A stretch of 64,000 nucleotides of DNA, taken from positions 3,410,001-3,474,000 of the forward strand of contig NZ_CP048834.1 of the NCBI RefSeq assembly GCF_012971745.1, read 5' to 3'. The notes under the pieces were generated by a model, which was given only the letters and a program-made list of their open reading frames with translations, was not told where the DNA came from and ran no database searches. Both the position numbers and the translations under genes were made by a program. This document shows, piece by piece, positions 26,060 through 35,963 of this stretch (positions are counted from its first letter, which is position 1; each line of letters opens with the position of its first letter). The DNA comes from Starkeya sp. ORNL1. GTDB taxonomy: Bacteria > Pseudomonadota > Alphaproteobacteria > Rhizobiales > Xanthobacteraceae.

Positions 26060-26488
26060 ATGACGAGGATTGTTTGTCTGGCAGCATGCCTGCTGCTTGG
26101 AGTGTCGGCTGCGCACGCAGCGCCAACCTTTACCGGCTCTATCGTCAGTGGCGAGCAGATGCTCCCCATTTCGCTGAAATGCGACGATGAGAATCGCGGA
26201 ACCATGGAGGTCATCTCACGGAACGGCAATGGTTCCGTCGAACGGCTCCGGGTGGAGGTCACCAATGGCGAGCCGGCGCGCATCGTCGTCGGCCATGCCT
26301 TCCTCGGCTGGTTCGAGGACGACGACGTGATCGACCTCTCGACGCAGGCCGACGACCTGACCGTGCAGGACATTGTCGGCTATGCGATGGGCCTGCGGGC
26401 CGGGGTATGCATGGCGCCGCCGGAGCAGCGCCGGCAGGCCTATCTCGCCTTCAAGGCCAACGAGACGATGCTGACCGAAGGGCACTAG
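26060..26488 (+). CDS. Secreted protein of unknown function
   Basis: This 142-residue protein has a signal peptide (1-20, ending A-H-A-A). The mature part has a beta-rich N-terminal half (FTGSIVSGEQMLPISLKCDDENRGTME) and an acidic stretch (WFEDDDVIDLSTQADD). Two Cys, in LKCDDE and AGVCMAP, could form a disulfide. I do not recognise a family. GGGGA lies 9 bases before ATG 26060. It precedes the haem-sensor/kinase cluster on the same strand with about 140 bases between, so it may or may not belong to it. Confidence 0.7.
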   Translation: MTRIVCLAACLLLGVSAAHAAPTFTGSIVSGEQMLPISLKCDDENRGTMEVISRNGNGSVERLRVEVTNGEPARIVVGHAFLGWFEDDDVIDLSTQADDLTVQDIVGYAMGLRAGVCMAPPEQRRQAYLAFKANETMLTEGH

Positions 26489-26628
26489 ACCGCCCGCCTC
26501 GCCAGGCGGACCCGGGCTGACAGTTGCACTCCGTGGCGGATGCCCCGTCTTACGGAGCGGCAACGTATTTTCCGTCGCGGAAAATCAACTCTGCATGCAG
26601 AAACTTGCGCATGCGTGTTGCACATAGG

Positions 26629-27471
26629 ATGATCAAGGAGATACAGGAAAACGCGGCGGACCAGCCCGGGGGGGAGTCCTTGAACTCTATCAATTCGCAG
26701 GCGCCCACGCGCTGCATTGCGCGGGGCCTTTCGCTATTGCTGGTTGCATCGTCCATCCTGATCTCCGGCGTTGCCGGGTTGGGGGCGGCAAACGATGCCA
26801 CCGAGTCGCGCACCGTGGCCGACAGCCTGGCGAAAATGCTGCAATCCGCCCGCGCGGTGATCTCCAAGCACCAGGAAGACATCAACGACCCCAAGCGCGG
26901 CGACAAGGGGCTGACCGCCGCCGTGGTGCTGGCCGAGGCCGACGCCAATTACAAAGCAGCGACCGGCATCGACCCCGCGAGCTATGACCCGGCGACGCGC
27001 CAGGGCCGCATGCTCAAGGCGCAGCGCGATGCCATCGTCGAGGTGATCAACGACAACCAGGCGATCATCAATCGCGAGGGTCTCGGCTTCAAGGGCTTCA
27101 TCCCCGCCACCTTCGCGCGCCTGGTCAATGAAGCGTTCGCCCGCAAGGTCGAGGGCGGCGCCACCATAAAGGTGACGGCGCCGCCCGAACTGGTGCGCAA
27201 CCGCAAGGCCCGGCCGGACGAATGGGAAGTGGACGTCATCAAGACCCGCTTCTTGAAGCCGGATTGGAAGGCGGGCACGCCTTATGCCGAAACCGTCGAG
27301 GTCAAGGGCAAGCCGGCCTTCCGCATGATGGTGCCGGAATATTACGCGGCGTCGTGCCTCAGCTGCCACGGCACGCCGAAGGGCACGCTCGACGTCACCG
27401 GCTATCCGCGTGAGGGCGCGGCCGAACACGATCTCGGCGGCGTCATCAGCGTCATCCTGCCCAACGAGTGA
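26629..27471 (+). CDS. DUF3365-domain single-haem c-type sensor protein
   Basis: This periplasmic protein of about 280 residues has an N-terminal hydrophobic segment (about 30-52) and a DUF3365/Tll0287-like domain. A haem-binding CLSCHG motif lies near residue 243, within YYAASCLSCHGTPKG. Such domains bind one haem c and are thought to sense redox state or gas ligands. The stop overlaps the GTG of the hybrid kinase (GTGA), a strong sign that it feeds that kinase. The start is unsure: ATG 26629 was taken, but a TTG at 26680 just after GGGGAG would give a cleaner signal peptide. Confidence 0.8.
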   Translation: MIKEIQENAADQPGGESLNSINSQAPTRCIARGLSLLLVASSILISGVAGLGAANDATESRTVADSLAKMLQSARAVISKHQEDINDPKRGDKGLTAAVVLAEADANYKAATGIDPASYDPATRQGRMLKAQRDAIVEVINDNQAIINREGLGFKGFIPATFARLVNEAFARKVEGGATIKVTAPPELVRNRKARPDEWEVDVIKTRFLKPDWKAGTPYAETVEVKGKPAFRMMVPEYYAASCLSCHGTPKGTLDVTGYPREGAAEHDLGGVISVILPNE

Positions 27472-30221
27472 GCGGCGAGATGGAAAGCGGGCGGCTGGAC
27501 TTCCTCGGCCGGTTCTCCATTTCGGCCCGCCTGGTGTTCCTGTTCGTGGTGCTGCTGGTCGCCATGGTCGGCAGCAGCCTCTATCTGATGCGCACGCTGG
27601 GCCAGGCCTCCCAGACCACCGAGGACGCGCAGAAGGTCTCCGACCAGCTCGACATCATCGCCGGGGTGCGGGCCGCTTTCCACGATCTGCGCTACTGGCA
27701 GACCGACCTCGCGGTGAGCCTGCTCAACCTCGCCGAGAACAACGCCACCGACGCGCGGGCGCGGCTCGATCGCGAGCTCGACCGGCTGAAGGCCAGCATG
27801 CCGACCGAGGCGGAGGCGCTGCGCCAGAGCTACCAGCGCTTCGACGCCGTCGCCAAGCAGGCGGTCGACGCCTATACCGACGACCAGCGGGTGATCGGCA
27901 ACACGCTGTTTGCGCAGGCCCGCCAGGACGGCATGGATGTCGACCGCATCCTGACCGACATAGAGGGCGACCTGCGCGCCAAGGCCCAGGCGGCACGGCA
28001 GGGCGTGCTCGATGAGTTCAGCTCCGGCGCCCGCTTCTCGATGCTGATGACGATCGGCGCGGTGCTGCTCGGCGGCTTCCTCACCTACATCATCCTGTCG
28101 TCGATCCTGACGCCGCTGCACCGGCTCTCGGCGGCGATCCGCGGCATCACGCGTGGTGATGCCGATGTCGAACTGCCGCCGCCCTCGCGCGACGAACTCG
28201 GCAAGATGACCGAGGCGCTGGAGCTGCTGCGCGACAGCTATGAGGAGCGCCAGAAGCTGGCGGAAGAGGCCGGGCGCCAGCGCAGCACGCTGTTCGACGC
28301 CATAGAGAGCATCAATCAGGGCTTCGCGCTCTATGACAAGGACGACCGGCTGCAGCTGGTGAACAGCCATTACCGCCAGCTCCAGCCCGGCCTTGGCGAT
28401 CACATCGCGCCGGGTATGACCTTCGCCGACATATTACGGGTGGCGGTAAAGCTCGGCATCCACACCGACCGGCCGGAAGAGGAGTGGATCGCCGAGCGGC
28501 TGCGCCACCGCGGCGAGGAGACCGGGCGGCTGGAGCTGTTCGCCGAAGGGCGCTGGATCCAGATCAATGAACGCCGCACCCATGATGGCGGCATCGTCGC
28601 GGTCTATACCGACGTCACCGAACTCCAGCTCCGCCAGGCCCAGCTGGAGACCGCCAAGGAAGAAGCCGACCGGGCGACGCAGGTGAAGTCCGAGTTCCTG
28701 GCCAATATGAGCCACGAGTTGCGCACCCCGCTCAACGCCATCATCGGCTACAGCCAGATCCTCCAGGAAGACGCCACCGATGCCGGCAATACCGACACCA
28801 TTCCCGACCTGCAGAAGATCGAGAATGCCGGCAACCACCTGCTGCATCTGATCAACGACATACTCGATTTGTCGAAGATCGAGGCCGGGCGCATGGAGGT
28901 CTATGTCGAGACCTTCGACATTGCGGGCCTGGTGCGCGACGTCCAGACCCTGGTGCAGCCGCTGGCGACCAACAATCGCAACCAACTCGTGGTCGACTGC
29001 CCGGCGGATATCGGCCAGGTGTCGTCCGATATCACCAAGGTCAAGCAGGCGTTGCTCAATCTGCTCAGCAACGCCACCAAGTTCACCCAGGACGGCACGG
29101 TGACGCTGAAGGTGCAGCGCACGTCGGGCGTCGCCGGGCACAAGCTCGCCTTCTCGGTGACCGACACCGGCATCGGCATGAGCGAGCAGCAGATGAGCCG
29201 GCTGTTCCAGGCCTTCTCGCAGGCCGATAACTCCACCACGCGCCGCTTCGGCGGCACCGGCCTCGGTCTCGCCATCTCGCGCAGCTTCGCCCGCACGCTG
29301 GGCGGCGACCTCACGGTGTCGAGCGAGCCGGGCAAAGGCTCCTGCTTCACCCTCACGCTGCCCGCCGAGGCGCCGAAAGCGAAGGAAGAGGGCACGGCCG
29401 AGCCGGCTGCCGCCCCGGCCGAAGCCGTGCCGGAGCACGGCTCGGCGCCGCGGGTGCTGGTGGTCGATGACGACCCCTCGGCCGGCCACATCATCGGCTC
29501 GCACCTCGCCCGCGAGGGGTACAGCCTGCTCTATGCCAAGTCCGGGCCCGAGGCGATCGAGATGGCGCGGCTGCACAAGCCAGACGCCATCACGCTCGAT
29601 ATCATGATGCCGCAGGTCGATGGCTGGTCGGTGCTGGTGGCGCTGAAGAAGGACCCGGAACTCGCCGAGATCCCGGTGGTGATCATCTCCATCACCAATG
29701 AGCGCAGCCTCGGCTTCAATCTCGGCGCCTCGGCCATGCTGACCAAGCCGGTCGACCGCAACGAGCTGATCGAGGTGCTGAAGCGCCACCTCACGCCGAT
29801 CGCCGGAACCGCCGCGAAGGACGCCCCGATACTCATCGTCGAGGACGATCCGGCGACGCGCGAGATCATGACGCGCGCAGTGGAGAAGCTGGAGTTCAAA
29901 GCGGTCGCCCTCAGCAATGGCCGCGAGGGCATGGACTGGCTCGCCGACAACGAGCCGCCGCTCGCCATTCTGCTCGACCTCAACATGCCGGAGCTGAACG
30001 GCTTCGGCTTCCTGCGCCACCTGCGCGGCGACGAGCGCTGGGCCAATATCCCGGTCATCGTCTGCACCGCGCAGGAACTCTCGGCGCGCGAGCGCCAGAT
30101 CCTCGGCAAGAACGCCCAGCTGGTGATCGCCAAGGGGCAGGCGGCGCATGTCGAGCTCAGCCAGGCGATCCGCAACATCACCGCGCAGGCCACGCGCTCC
30201 TTAGCCGGCAAGGTGACCTGA
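27468..30221 (+). CDS. Hybrid sensor histidine kinase with PAS and two receiver domains
   Basis: This is a 917-residue membrane kinase. It has a TM helix at about 18-42, a helical periplasmic sensor up to about 185, TM2 at about 187-210, HAMP, then a PAS domain (about 270-390, INQGFALYDKDDRL). HisKA follows with His near 416 (MSHELRTPLNAI), then HATPase (GGTGLGLAISRSF) and two receivers: one from about 661 (DDDP, LDIMMPQ) and one from about 786 (EDDP, LDLNMPE). It is translationally coupled to the haem sensor before it and 3 bases from the lone receiver after it. The set looks like a phosphorelay responding to redox or gas. Confidence 0.92.
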   Translation: MSGEMESGRLDFLGRFSISARLVFLFVVLLVAMVGSSLYLMRTLGQASQTTEDAQKVSDQLDIIAGVRAAFHDLRYWQTDLAVSLLNLAENNATDARARLDRELDRLKASMPTEAEALRQSYQRFDAVAKQAVDAYTDDQRVIGNTLFAQARQDGMDVDRILTDIEGDLRAKAQAARQGVLDEFSSGARFSMLMTIGAVLLGGFLTYIILSSILTPLHRLSAAIRGITRGDADVELPPPSRDELGKMTEALELLRDSYEERQKLAEEAGRQRSTLFDAIESINQGFALYDKDDRLQLVNSHYRQLQPGLGDHIAPGMTFADILRVAVKLGIHTDRPEEEWIAERLRHRGEETGRLELFAEGRWIQINERRTHDGGIVAVYTDVTELQLRQAQLETAKEEADRATQVKSEFLANMSHELRTPLNAIIGYSQILQEDATDAGNTDTIPDLQKIENAGNHLLHLINDILDLSKIEAGRMEVYVETFDIAGLVRDVQTLVQPLATNNRNQLVVDCPADIGQVSSDITKVKQALLNLLSNATKFTQDGTVTLKVQRTSGVAGHKLAFSVTDTGIGMSEQQMSRLFQAFSQADNSTTRRFGGTGLGLAISRSFARTLGGDLTVSSEPGKGSCFTLTLPAEAPKAKEEGTAEPAAAPAEAVPEHGSAPRVLVVDDDPSAGHIIGSHLAREGYSLLYAKSGPEAIEMARLHKPDAITLDIMMPQVDGWSVLVALKKDPELAEIPVVIISITNERSLGFNLGASAMLTKPVDRNELIEVLKRHLTPIAGTAAKDAPILIVEDDPATREIMTRAVEKLEFKAVALSNGREGMDWLADNEPPLAILLDLNMPELNGFGFLRHLRGDERWANIPVIVCTAQELSARERQILGKNAQLVIAKGQAAHVELSQAIRNITAQATRSLAGKVT

Positions 30222-30223
30222 CG

Positions 30224-30595
30224 ATGCCGAAGATCCTGCTCGTCGAGGACAATGAGATGAACCGCGACATGCTGACGAGGCGGCTCGCGCGTGCCGGCTA
30301 TGAGATCGTGCACGCGGCGGACGGCGAGGAAGCGATCGTCAAGGCGGTGGACGAGACGCCGGACCTCATATTGATGGATCTCAGCCTGCCGAAGATCGAC
30401 GGCTGGGAAGCCACGCGGCGCATCCGCGCCAAAGACGGCCAGGCCGGCCTGCCGGTCATCGCGCTTACCGCCCACGCCATGGCTGGCGACCGCGAACGGG
30501 CGCTGGCCGCCGGTTGCGACGACTTCGACACCAAGCCGGTCGACCTGCCGCGCCTGCTCGGCAAGATCGAGACGCTGCTGGCACGGCCGCGCTGA
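30224..30595 (+). CDS. Single-domain response regulator (DivK-like)
   Basis: This 123-residue receiver has no output domain. Motifs are the acidic pair in LLVEDNEMNRD, phospho-Asp in LILMDLSLPKIDG, Thr in ALTAHAM and Lys in FDTKPVD. The sequence LVEDNEMNRDMLTRRL is typical of DivK/CheY-type proteins that carry phosphate within a relay or bind a target protein. It begins 2 bases after the hybrid kinase stop and completes the three-gene sensory operon. Confidence 0.92.
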   Translation: MPKILLVEDNEMNRDMLTRRLARAGYEIVHAADGEEAIVKAVDETPDLILMDLSLPKIDGWEATRRIRAKDGQAGLPVIALTAHAMAGDRERALAAGCDDFDTKPVDLPRLLGKIETLLARPR

Positions 30596-30689
30596 ACAGT
30601 TTGTCGTACGGCGGCAATACTTGCCCGATAGCTCTTACCAACGGTCAGGCGTCCGTAATCCTGGCTGGTCTGGTCGGGAGACATCGCGC

Positions 30690-31163
30690 ATGCAGGCAAT
30701 ACGGCAGGAGGTCGATCGCGTCCTCTCCGAACTCGGCGCCGCCGTGGGCACGCCGCTGCGCCTCAATGCCGAAGGGCTGATCGCGCTCGAATTCGCCGAC
30801 GACATCACCTGCACCATCGAGGTCCCGGACGGGGCGAACCGCATATTCATGCATGCGCTGGTCGATCGCGTGCCGCGCGAAGGGCGCGAGGCCATGCTGA
30901 CGCGGATGCTCAAGCGCAATCTGTTCGAGATCGCCGTCCCGGGCGCCTGGCTCGCGCTCGATTCCGATGGCGAGCACATCCTGCTGTGCTGTTCGGCACC
31001 CACTCAGCCGGCCGACCTCGATAGCCTCCCCGACACGTTGCTCGCCCTCGTCACCGAAGCCGGCGAGTTGCGGCGCTTGTTGCTCAAGCACGATGATTCG
31101 GGCGCGGATACCGGGCAAGACAGGCCGGCTTTCGACGCCTCCACATTGTTCTTCCGCGGCTAA
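30690..31163 (+). CDS. CesT-family type III secretion chaperone-like protein
   Basis: This small acidic protein of 157 residues has the layout of class I secretion chaperones: a helix (RQEVDRVLSELGAAVG), beta strands (LNAEGLIALEFADDITCTIEV), a hydrophobic strand pair (IFMHALVDRVPREG) and the conserved LTRMLKRNLF-x-x-x-x-PGAWLALDSDG-H-I-L-L segment. Such dimers bind the N-terminal region of one effector and keep it export-ready. GGGAG lies before ATG 30690. It ends 45 bases before a 1577-residue gene, the arrangement expected for chaperone and effector. No secretion apparatus is in the window. Confidence 0.8.
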   Translation: MQAIRQEVDRVLSELGAAVGTPLRLNAEGLIALEFADDITCTIEVPDGANRIFMHALVDRVPREGREAMLTRMLKRNLFEIAVPGAWLALDSDGEHILLCCSAPTQPADLDSLPDTLLALVTEAGELRRLLLKHDDSGADTGQDRPAFDASTLFFRG

Positions 31164-31208
31164 GGGAGGGGTCTCCGAAGCCGCCGGCATTCCGGGGGAT
31201 CGGGGACC

Positions 31209-34200
31209 ATGGCAGGCATCAATATCAGCGGCGGCCACGCGCTCGGCACGTCGGCTTTGCTTGGCGGCAAGAGCACCACCAGCGGCACGGTCGGGCCGGG
31301 CTTCAAGAAGTTCATCGCCCTGTTCCGCCGCAACAAGCCGCCCGAAGATCCCAAGGTCAAGGGCGGAGCGAAGAACGGCGACCTGCACCGGTTGAAACTC
31401 TCCAAGTCCCCGGCGACGCTCGATCTCGCGCGCATTTTCAAGACCGAGACCGGCAAGGCCAAGGCCGAAGCGGAGAAGATCAAGGGCGCCAGGACCAAGG
31501 ATCCGCTGCCGAAGGACGGCCTGACCACTGCGCTGCAGACGCTGCACGGCGCCACCGCCTCTCCGCTGCGTGACAAGCTCGCGGATGAGATCCTCGAATT
31601 CGGGCACATCATCGACGGCTTCCATGCGGATCCACTGAAGTCGGACCTTCGCGACGGCACGCCGATCACTCTCGCCGAGTTCCAGAAGTTGATCGACGAC
31701 TACGTCGTCCACCTCGAAGGCGCCCTCAAGGGCGAGAATGCGACAGTCGACGGCCATGTCGACGCCGCCGTCGCGCAACTGAAGGACCTGTCGTCGCGTA
31801 TCGGGCTGAAGCTCGACGCGAGCAAGCCGCCACTGCCGAAGAGCCCGCCGCCATCGAGCACCTCGACGCAGCCGCCGCCCGAAACCGTCGACAAGGCCGT
31901 CACGCGGCTCGAAACCAAGCGTGACGAGATCGCCAGGCTCGCCGACGGCATCGCCAAGCTGCAGACCACCACGACCGGCACCGACAAGGCCGGCAAGTGG
32001 GCGGAGCGCCAGGCCTCGCTCACCGGCCAGAAGCTCAAGGCGCATGCGGAGATCAACAAGGCGCTCGGCGAGGTCAACAAGCTCATCGCCGCCCACGGCA
32101 AGGATCCGACCAAGACCACCGAGGTCGCCGGCCTGAAGGCGCTGCGCAGCGAACTTACCAAGCTCGCTGTCGAGGTCGAGTTCCCCGGCCTGCTGTCGCA
32201 ATCGACCAAGCTGACGAAGGACGGCATCGGCGCGGCGCTGCGCGGCATCACCAACATTCCCCCGCAGAAGGGCTTCGACGACGGCACGCTTCGCCTCAGC
32301 CTGGCGCAGTCGGCGAAGAACATCGAGGCCTTCATCGACGGCATCAATGCCGGCCACGATCCGGTGGAGATGGAAGGCGGTCTCAAGGTCGGCATCGCCG
32401 AGTTCGCCACCACGCTCGAAAAGTTCATGTCCGAACTGGAAAGCTCGATCGCTCCGGGCCGCTCGCTCGAATACAGCAGCGCCATCGACGTCGCGGTGCG
32501 CCGCCTCGCGCAATTGTCGCGTGAGGTCGCCGCGCACATCGCCATGCCGCAGGCGCTGGAGGCGCTAGAGAAGCTGCAGACGGTGCCTTCACCCAAGCTG
32601 AGCGACGTCGACAAGCAGACGCAGACCAATTCGCTCGGCCAGATCACCGATGGCGAGTTGCAGGCCGAAGGTCTCACCAAGCAGGACATCGACCCCAAGG
32701 GGCGCAGCGGCAGCGAGCCGCCCTCGCTCGGCGCGCTGCTGCGCGCCATGGGCACCGCCCTGCCCTCGCTCAATCTCGACCCGGAGAACGCGACCGTCTC
32801 GCAGCGGCGCAATGCGCTGGAGGCGCTGTCCACCTTCAGCCAGCTCATCGTCGACGGCGATCCGCCGGACATGCTGCTCGGCCACAGCCCGGCACTCGAC
32901 GCCAGCCTGCTCGCCATCAAGCAGGAGCGCGCCGCCGGCGACACCCCGCCGCTCACCAAGCAGGAGCTGATCGACTACGGCAAGCGCCGCAAGGCGGTAG
33001 CGCTGCGCCAGGAGATGACGATCCTGAACCGGCGGCTCGAAGGCCTGCTCAAGGTCGATCGCCGGGTCTGGTACAAGCCGAACACCTGGGGCGACAATGG
33101 TCGCTTCTTCGGCCATGGCGGCGCCTCCAGCATCCGCAAGGACAAGGTCTTCATCGACGCGCTGCGCAACTATGGCGGCAGCAAGACCGGCCGCGAGGTC
33201 GCCTTCCTGCTGGCGCGCATCTCGGATCTCGAATCCAAGACCTTCGCGCTGGAGAAGAGCGCGCTCGGCCTGCACGAGCACCTCGACGTCAATACATTCA
33301 AGCCGATCCCGCCGTCCGGCACCCAGAGCACTACCGTGCCGACTCCGTCGGAACTGCTGGAGCACGCCGGCCTCAGCGATACCGACATCGAGAAGATGGG
33401 GCTCTCCGGCAAGGATCGCGACGATCTCGGCAACCTCGTCGTCGACCTCAACCGCAAGGGCATGGGCAGCGTGCAGGAGGTGCGCGAGACCACGCGCGCC
33501 ATCAACAAGGGCATCAACCAGGTCGTCCGCAGCGAACTGGCGCAGGACACGATCGGTCGCTTCAACCAGGAATCGACCCAAGCCTCGGCCCGCCTGCTGC
33601 TCAACGAAATGCTGGTCGACGCCCATCTGGCACAGACCGGCAAGCTGCCGACCGGGCACGTCGCCGGCACCAAGGATCCGGATGTCGTCACCCGCTTCAA
33701 ATGGCAAAGCTCGGAAGCCGAGAAGCGCATCAAGACCCGCGATCAAGCCGAGTGGGACAAGCTTTCGACCGGCGCCGACAATTATCGCGACGCCACGCTC
33801 GAGATCGTCACCCTGCTCGGGGACCATGCCAAGGTCGGCGAGAAGGAGACGCGGTACCGGGAACTGCTCAAGGAGATGGGCAAGCCGGAGAAGGAGGGTG
33901 GGCTCGGACTCGATCTCGATCCCACCAATCCGCGCGGCCTCGAAAGCGCGCACGCCATCGTCGATGCGCTCGAGGCGCACGATCTGCTGGAGACCACGCA
34001 CAAGGGCGATGCGGACCTCATCAAGAAACGGGACGACGCGCTGGAGAAGCTGAAGGGCTTCGACAGCACGCGCATGCACCGGCCCTGGCACCAGAAGGTC
34101 GCTGCCGCCTTCGGCCGCGGCAGCAATCCTGGCATCGACGACATCGCCCGGCTGCGCACAGCGGCGCAGGCGATCATCTATCTGCGCGAGGGCGCTTCCA

Positions 34201-35942
34201 AAGACCGCGGCACGCTCGACAAGCAGATCGAGACGCAGGGCAAGGCGATGGAGGGCATCCTCGTCGAGCGTATGCGCGACAATCCGATCGAGGTGTCGGC
34301 AGTGCGGCAGATCATCCGCACCGCGGTGCTGGCCTCCTGGCCGCAGGGCGGGCGCGACTTCACCATGTCCAAGGGCCAGGCCGTCAATGGCTACGACCCG
34401 GCGAGCAAGCGCGGCGAGATCGAGGCGCAACTCAAGGATTGGGGTGTCGATGTCGAGCGCTTCGCCCCCGAGATCGAGCAGGCGATCTATGGCACGCTGA
34501 CCTTGGCTGACGTCCAGCGCTGGAGCAGCGAGACGATGTTCTCGCCGAGCTTCTCGCGCGAGAGCAGCTTCAAGGCGTCGAGCCTGCTGTTCGGCACCGA
34601 ATCCATTACCGGCAAGCGGGACATGGACGAGCCGACCAAGCGCGCCCTCATCTCCTCGCTGGAGACCATGAGCGAAGGCGGCAAGCTGAGCCTGAAGGCC
34701 GGCAACCGCGTCACGCTCGATACCTCCAAGGTGCCGCTCGATCCCACGGGCGCCAATACGCTGCGCGTCCGGCTTGCCGGCGCCTCGCTCGGCCATATCG
34801 AGATCGAGCGCGGCTCAGACGGCTACAAGCTGCATGTGCGCTCCGGCGGCGAGGGCAAGGCCAATGTCGACTACGCGCTCGGCTACAAGCTGACCGAGAA
34901 CGTCAAGGCGGAGGTCGGCGCCGGCGTCGAGGGTTCGGTGAACCTGATGAGCGGAGTCTCCCTCACCTTCAAGCCCGACGAGGCCGGGCGCAAATCGCTG
35001 ATCGAGCTGCTCGGCAAGATGATCGACGAGAAGGATATCGGCGTCTCCGACTGGTCGAGCGCGATCGACGTCGCGATGAGCTCGGAGGGCATCGTCAAGG
35101 GCTCGGCGACCGGGCGCGCCGTCATGCGCGCCGAACTGATGACGCCCGCCCCGAGCGGCGACAAATACGGCGTCGGTGCCATGGCCGAACTCGCCGTGAC
35201 CGCGGGCATCTCCGGCAAGTCCACCGACATGCGCAGCCAGCGCGAATACACCCACAAGGGCGAGGTCGAAGTCTCCGGCGGCGTCACCCTGAACACCGCC
35301 GTCTATGAGCGCCTGTTCAACGCGGTGAACGCGCTTGGCGGCGCCACGGCCACCGGCTCGGGCGCCTCCATCGACAAGAATTACGATGTGGGCGGCACGC
35401 AGAACACCGATCTGGTGAGCCTCTCGGTCGGCGTGGTGGCGACCTATACGCAAAAGTGGAAGCAGGTCCAGGACGACCAGGGCTTCTACACCAAGGCTGA
35501 AGTCGTTCGCCAGACCAATCTGAACGTCGACAAGATAAAGTCGATGATGACCATCTCGAATGACGATATCAACGCCAAGATCGAGAAGGACCAGGAGTTC
35601 GGCGACAATCTCGCGGGGCTGCTGGCGCATATGGGCCAGGACGACTTCCTGGCCGTCACCTACAACCTGAAGTCCGACGCGCTGCTGGAGGCCAATACGC
35701 TGCTCGACCAGGTGAAGAGCCTGAAGCGCGAAGGCAAGACCGAACAGGCCCGCGAGCTCGAGGCCATGGCCAAGAAGATCATCGACGATTCGGATAATTA
35801 TACGCCGGCAAAGATCTCGCTGGTCATGACCAAGACCGACAAGAGCGAAGTCACCAACCTCAATTCGCGCTGGCTGAAATGGGACGTGTTCTCCGATGGC
35901 AAGCTGGAGCACGCGGCCATCGTGCTCAACGTGCCGGCGTAG
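31209..35942 (+). CDS. Very large protein of unknown function, candidate type III effector
   Basis: This 1577-residue protein is not one I recognise with certainty. It has no signal peptide and no clear membrane helix. The N-terminus (1-60) is Gly/Ser/Thr-rich and probably disordered, a Pro-rich linker lies near 207-222, and most of 225-1150 is highly charged and helical. From about 1165 to the end the sequence becomes beta-rich with alternating strands (VDYALGYKLTENVKAEVGAG, YGVGAMAELAVTAG). Size, adjacent CesT-like chaperone and beta-rich C-terminus recall AvrE/DspE-type effectors, but that is structural analogy, not demonstrated homology. Composition matches the neighbouring genes. Confidence 0.85.
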   Translation: MAGINISGGHALGTSALLGGKSTTSGTVGPGFKKFIALFRRNKPPEDPKVKGGAKNGDLHRLKLSKSPATLDLARIFKTETGKAKAEAEKIKGARTKDPLPKDGLTTALQTLHGATASPLRDKLADEILEFGHIIDGFHADPLKSDLRDGTPITLAEFQKLIDDYVVHLEGALKGENATVDGHVDAAVAQLKDLSSRIGLKLDASKPPLPKSPPPSSTSTQPPPETVDKAVTRLETKRDEIARLADGIAKLQTTTTGTDKAGKWAERQASLTGQKLKAHAEINKALGEVNKLIAAHGKDPTKTTEVAGLKALRSELTKLAVEVEFPGLLSQSTKLTKDGIGAALRGITNIPPQKGFDDGTLRLSLAQSAKNIEAFIDGINAGHDPVEMEGGLKVGIAEFATTLEKFMSELESSIAPGRSLEYSSAIDVAVRRLAQLSREVAAHIAMPQALEALEKLQTVPSPKLSDVDKQTQTNSLGQITDGELQAEGLTKQDIDPKGRSGSEPPSLGALLRAMGTALPSLNLDPENATVSQRRNALEALSTFSQLIVDGDPPDMLLGHSPALDASLLAIKQERAAGDTPPLTKQELIDYGKRRKAVALRQEMTILNRRLEGLLKVDRRVWYKPNTWGDNGRFFGHGGASSIRKDKVFIDALRNYGGSKTGREVAFLLARISDLESKTFALEKSALGLHEHLDVNTFKPIPPSGTQSTTVPTPSELLEHAGLSDTDIEKMGLSGKDRDDLGNLVVDLNRKGMGSVQEVRETTRAINKGINQVVRSELAQDTIGRFNQESTQASARLLLNEMLVDAHLAQTGKLPTGHVAGTKDPDVVTRFKWQSSEAEKRIKTRDQAEWDKLSTGADNYRDATLEIVTLLGDHAKVGEKETRYRELLKEMGKPEKEGGLGLDLDPTNPRGLESAHAIVDALEAHDLLETTHKGDADLIKKRDDALEKLKGFDSTRMHRPWHQKVAAAFGRGSNPGIDDIARLRTAAQAIIYLREGASKDRGTLDKQIETQGKAMEGILVERMRDNPIEVSAVRQIIRTAVLASWPQGGRDFTMSKGQAVNGYDPASKRGEIEAQLKDWGVDVERFAPEIEQAIYGTLTLADVQRWSSETMFSPSFSRESSFKASSLLFGTESITGKRDMDEPTKRALISSLETMSEGGKLSLKAGNRVTLDTSKVPLDPTGANTLRVRLAGASLGHIEIERGSDGYKLHVRSGGEGKANVDYALGYKLTENVKAEVGAGVEGSVNLMSGVSLTFKPDEAGRKSLIELLGKMIDEKDIGVSDWSSAIDVAMSSEGIVKGSATGRAVMRAELMTPAPSGDKYGVGAMAELAVTAGISGKSTDMRSQREYTHKGEVEVSGGVTLNTAVYERLFNAVNALGGATATGSGASIDKNYDVGGTQNTDLVSLSVGVVATYTQKWKQVQDDQGFYTKAEVVRQTNLNVDKIKSMMTISNDDINAKIEKDQEFGDNLAGLLAHMGQDDFLAVTYNLKSDALLEANTLLDQVKSLKREGKTEQARELEAMAKKIIDDSDNYTPAKISLVMTKTDKSEVTNLNSRWLKWDVFSDGKLEHAAIVLNVPA

Positions 35943-35963
35943 TCATCCGGCCTCTACCCGCCG

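Noticed and set aside
28434..30149. A 571-codon minus-strand frame opposite the hybrid kinase
   Set aside because: The kinase frame carries HisKA, HATPase and two receiver motifs, whereas this one is a low-complexity mirror.
32589..34796. A 735-codon open frame on the minus strand inside the giant gene
   Set aside because: It has shadow-frame composition, no ribosome-binding site and no domain. The plus-strand frame is open for 1577 codons with a chaperone-type partner gene upstream.
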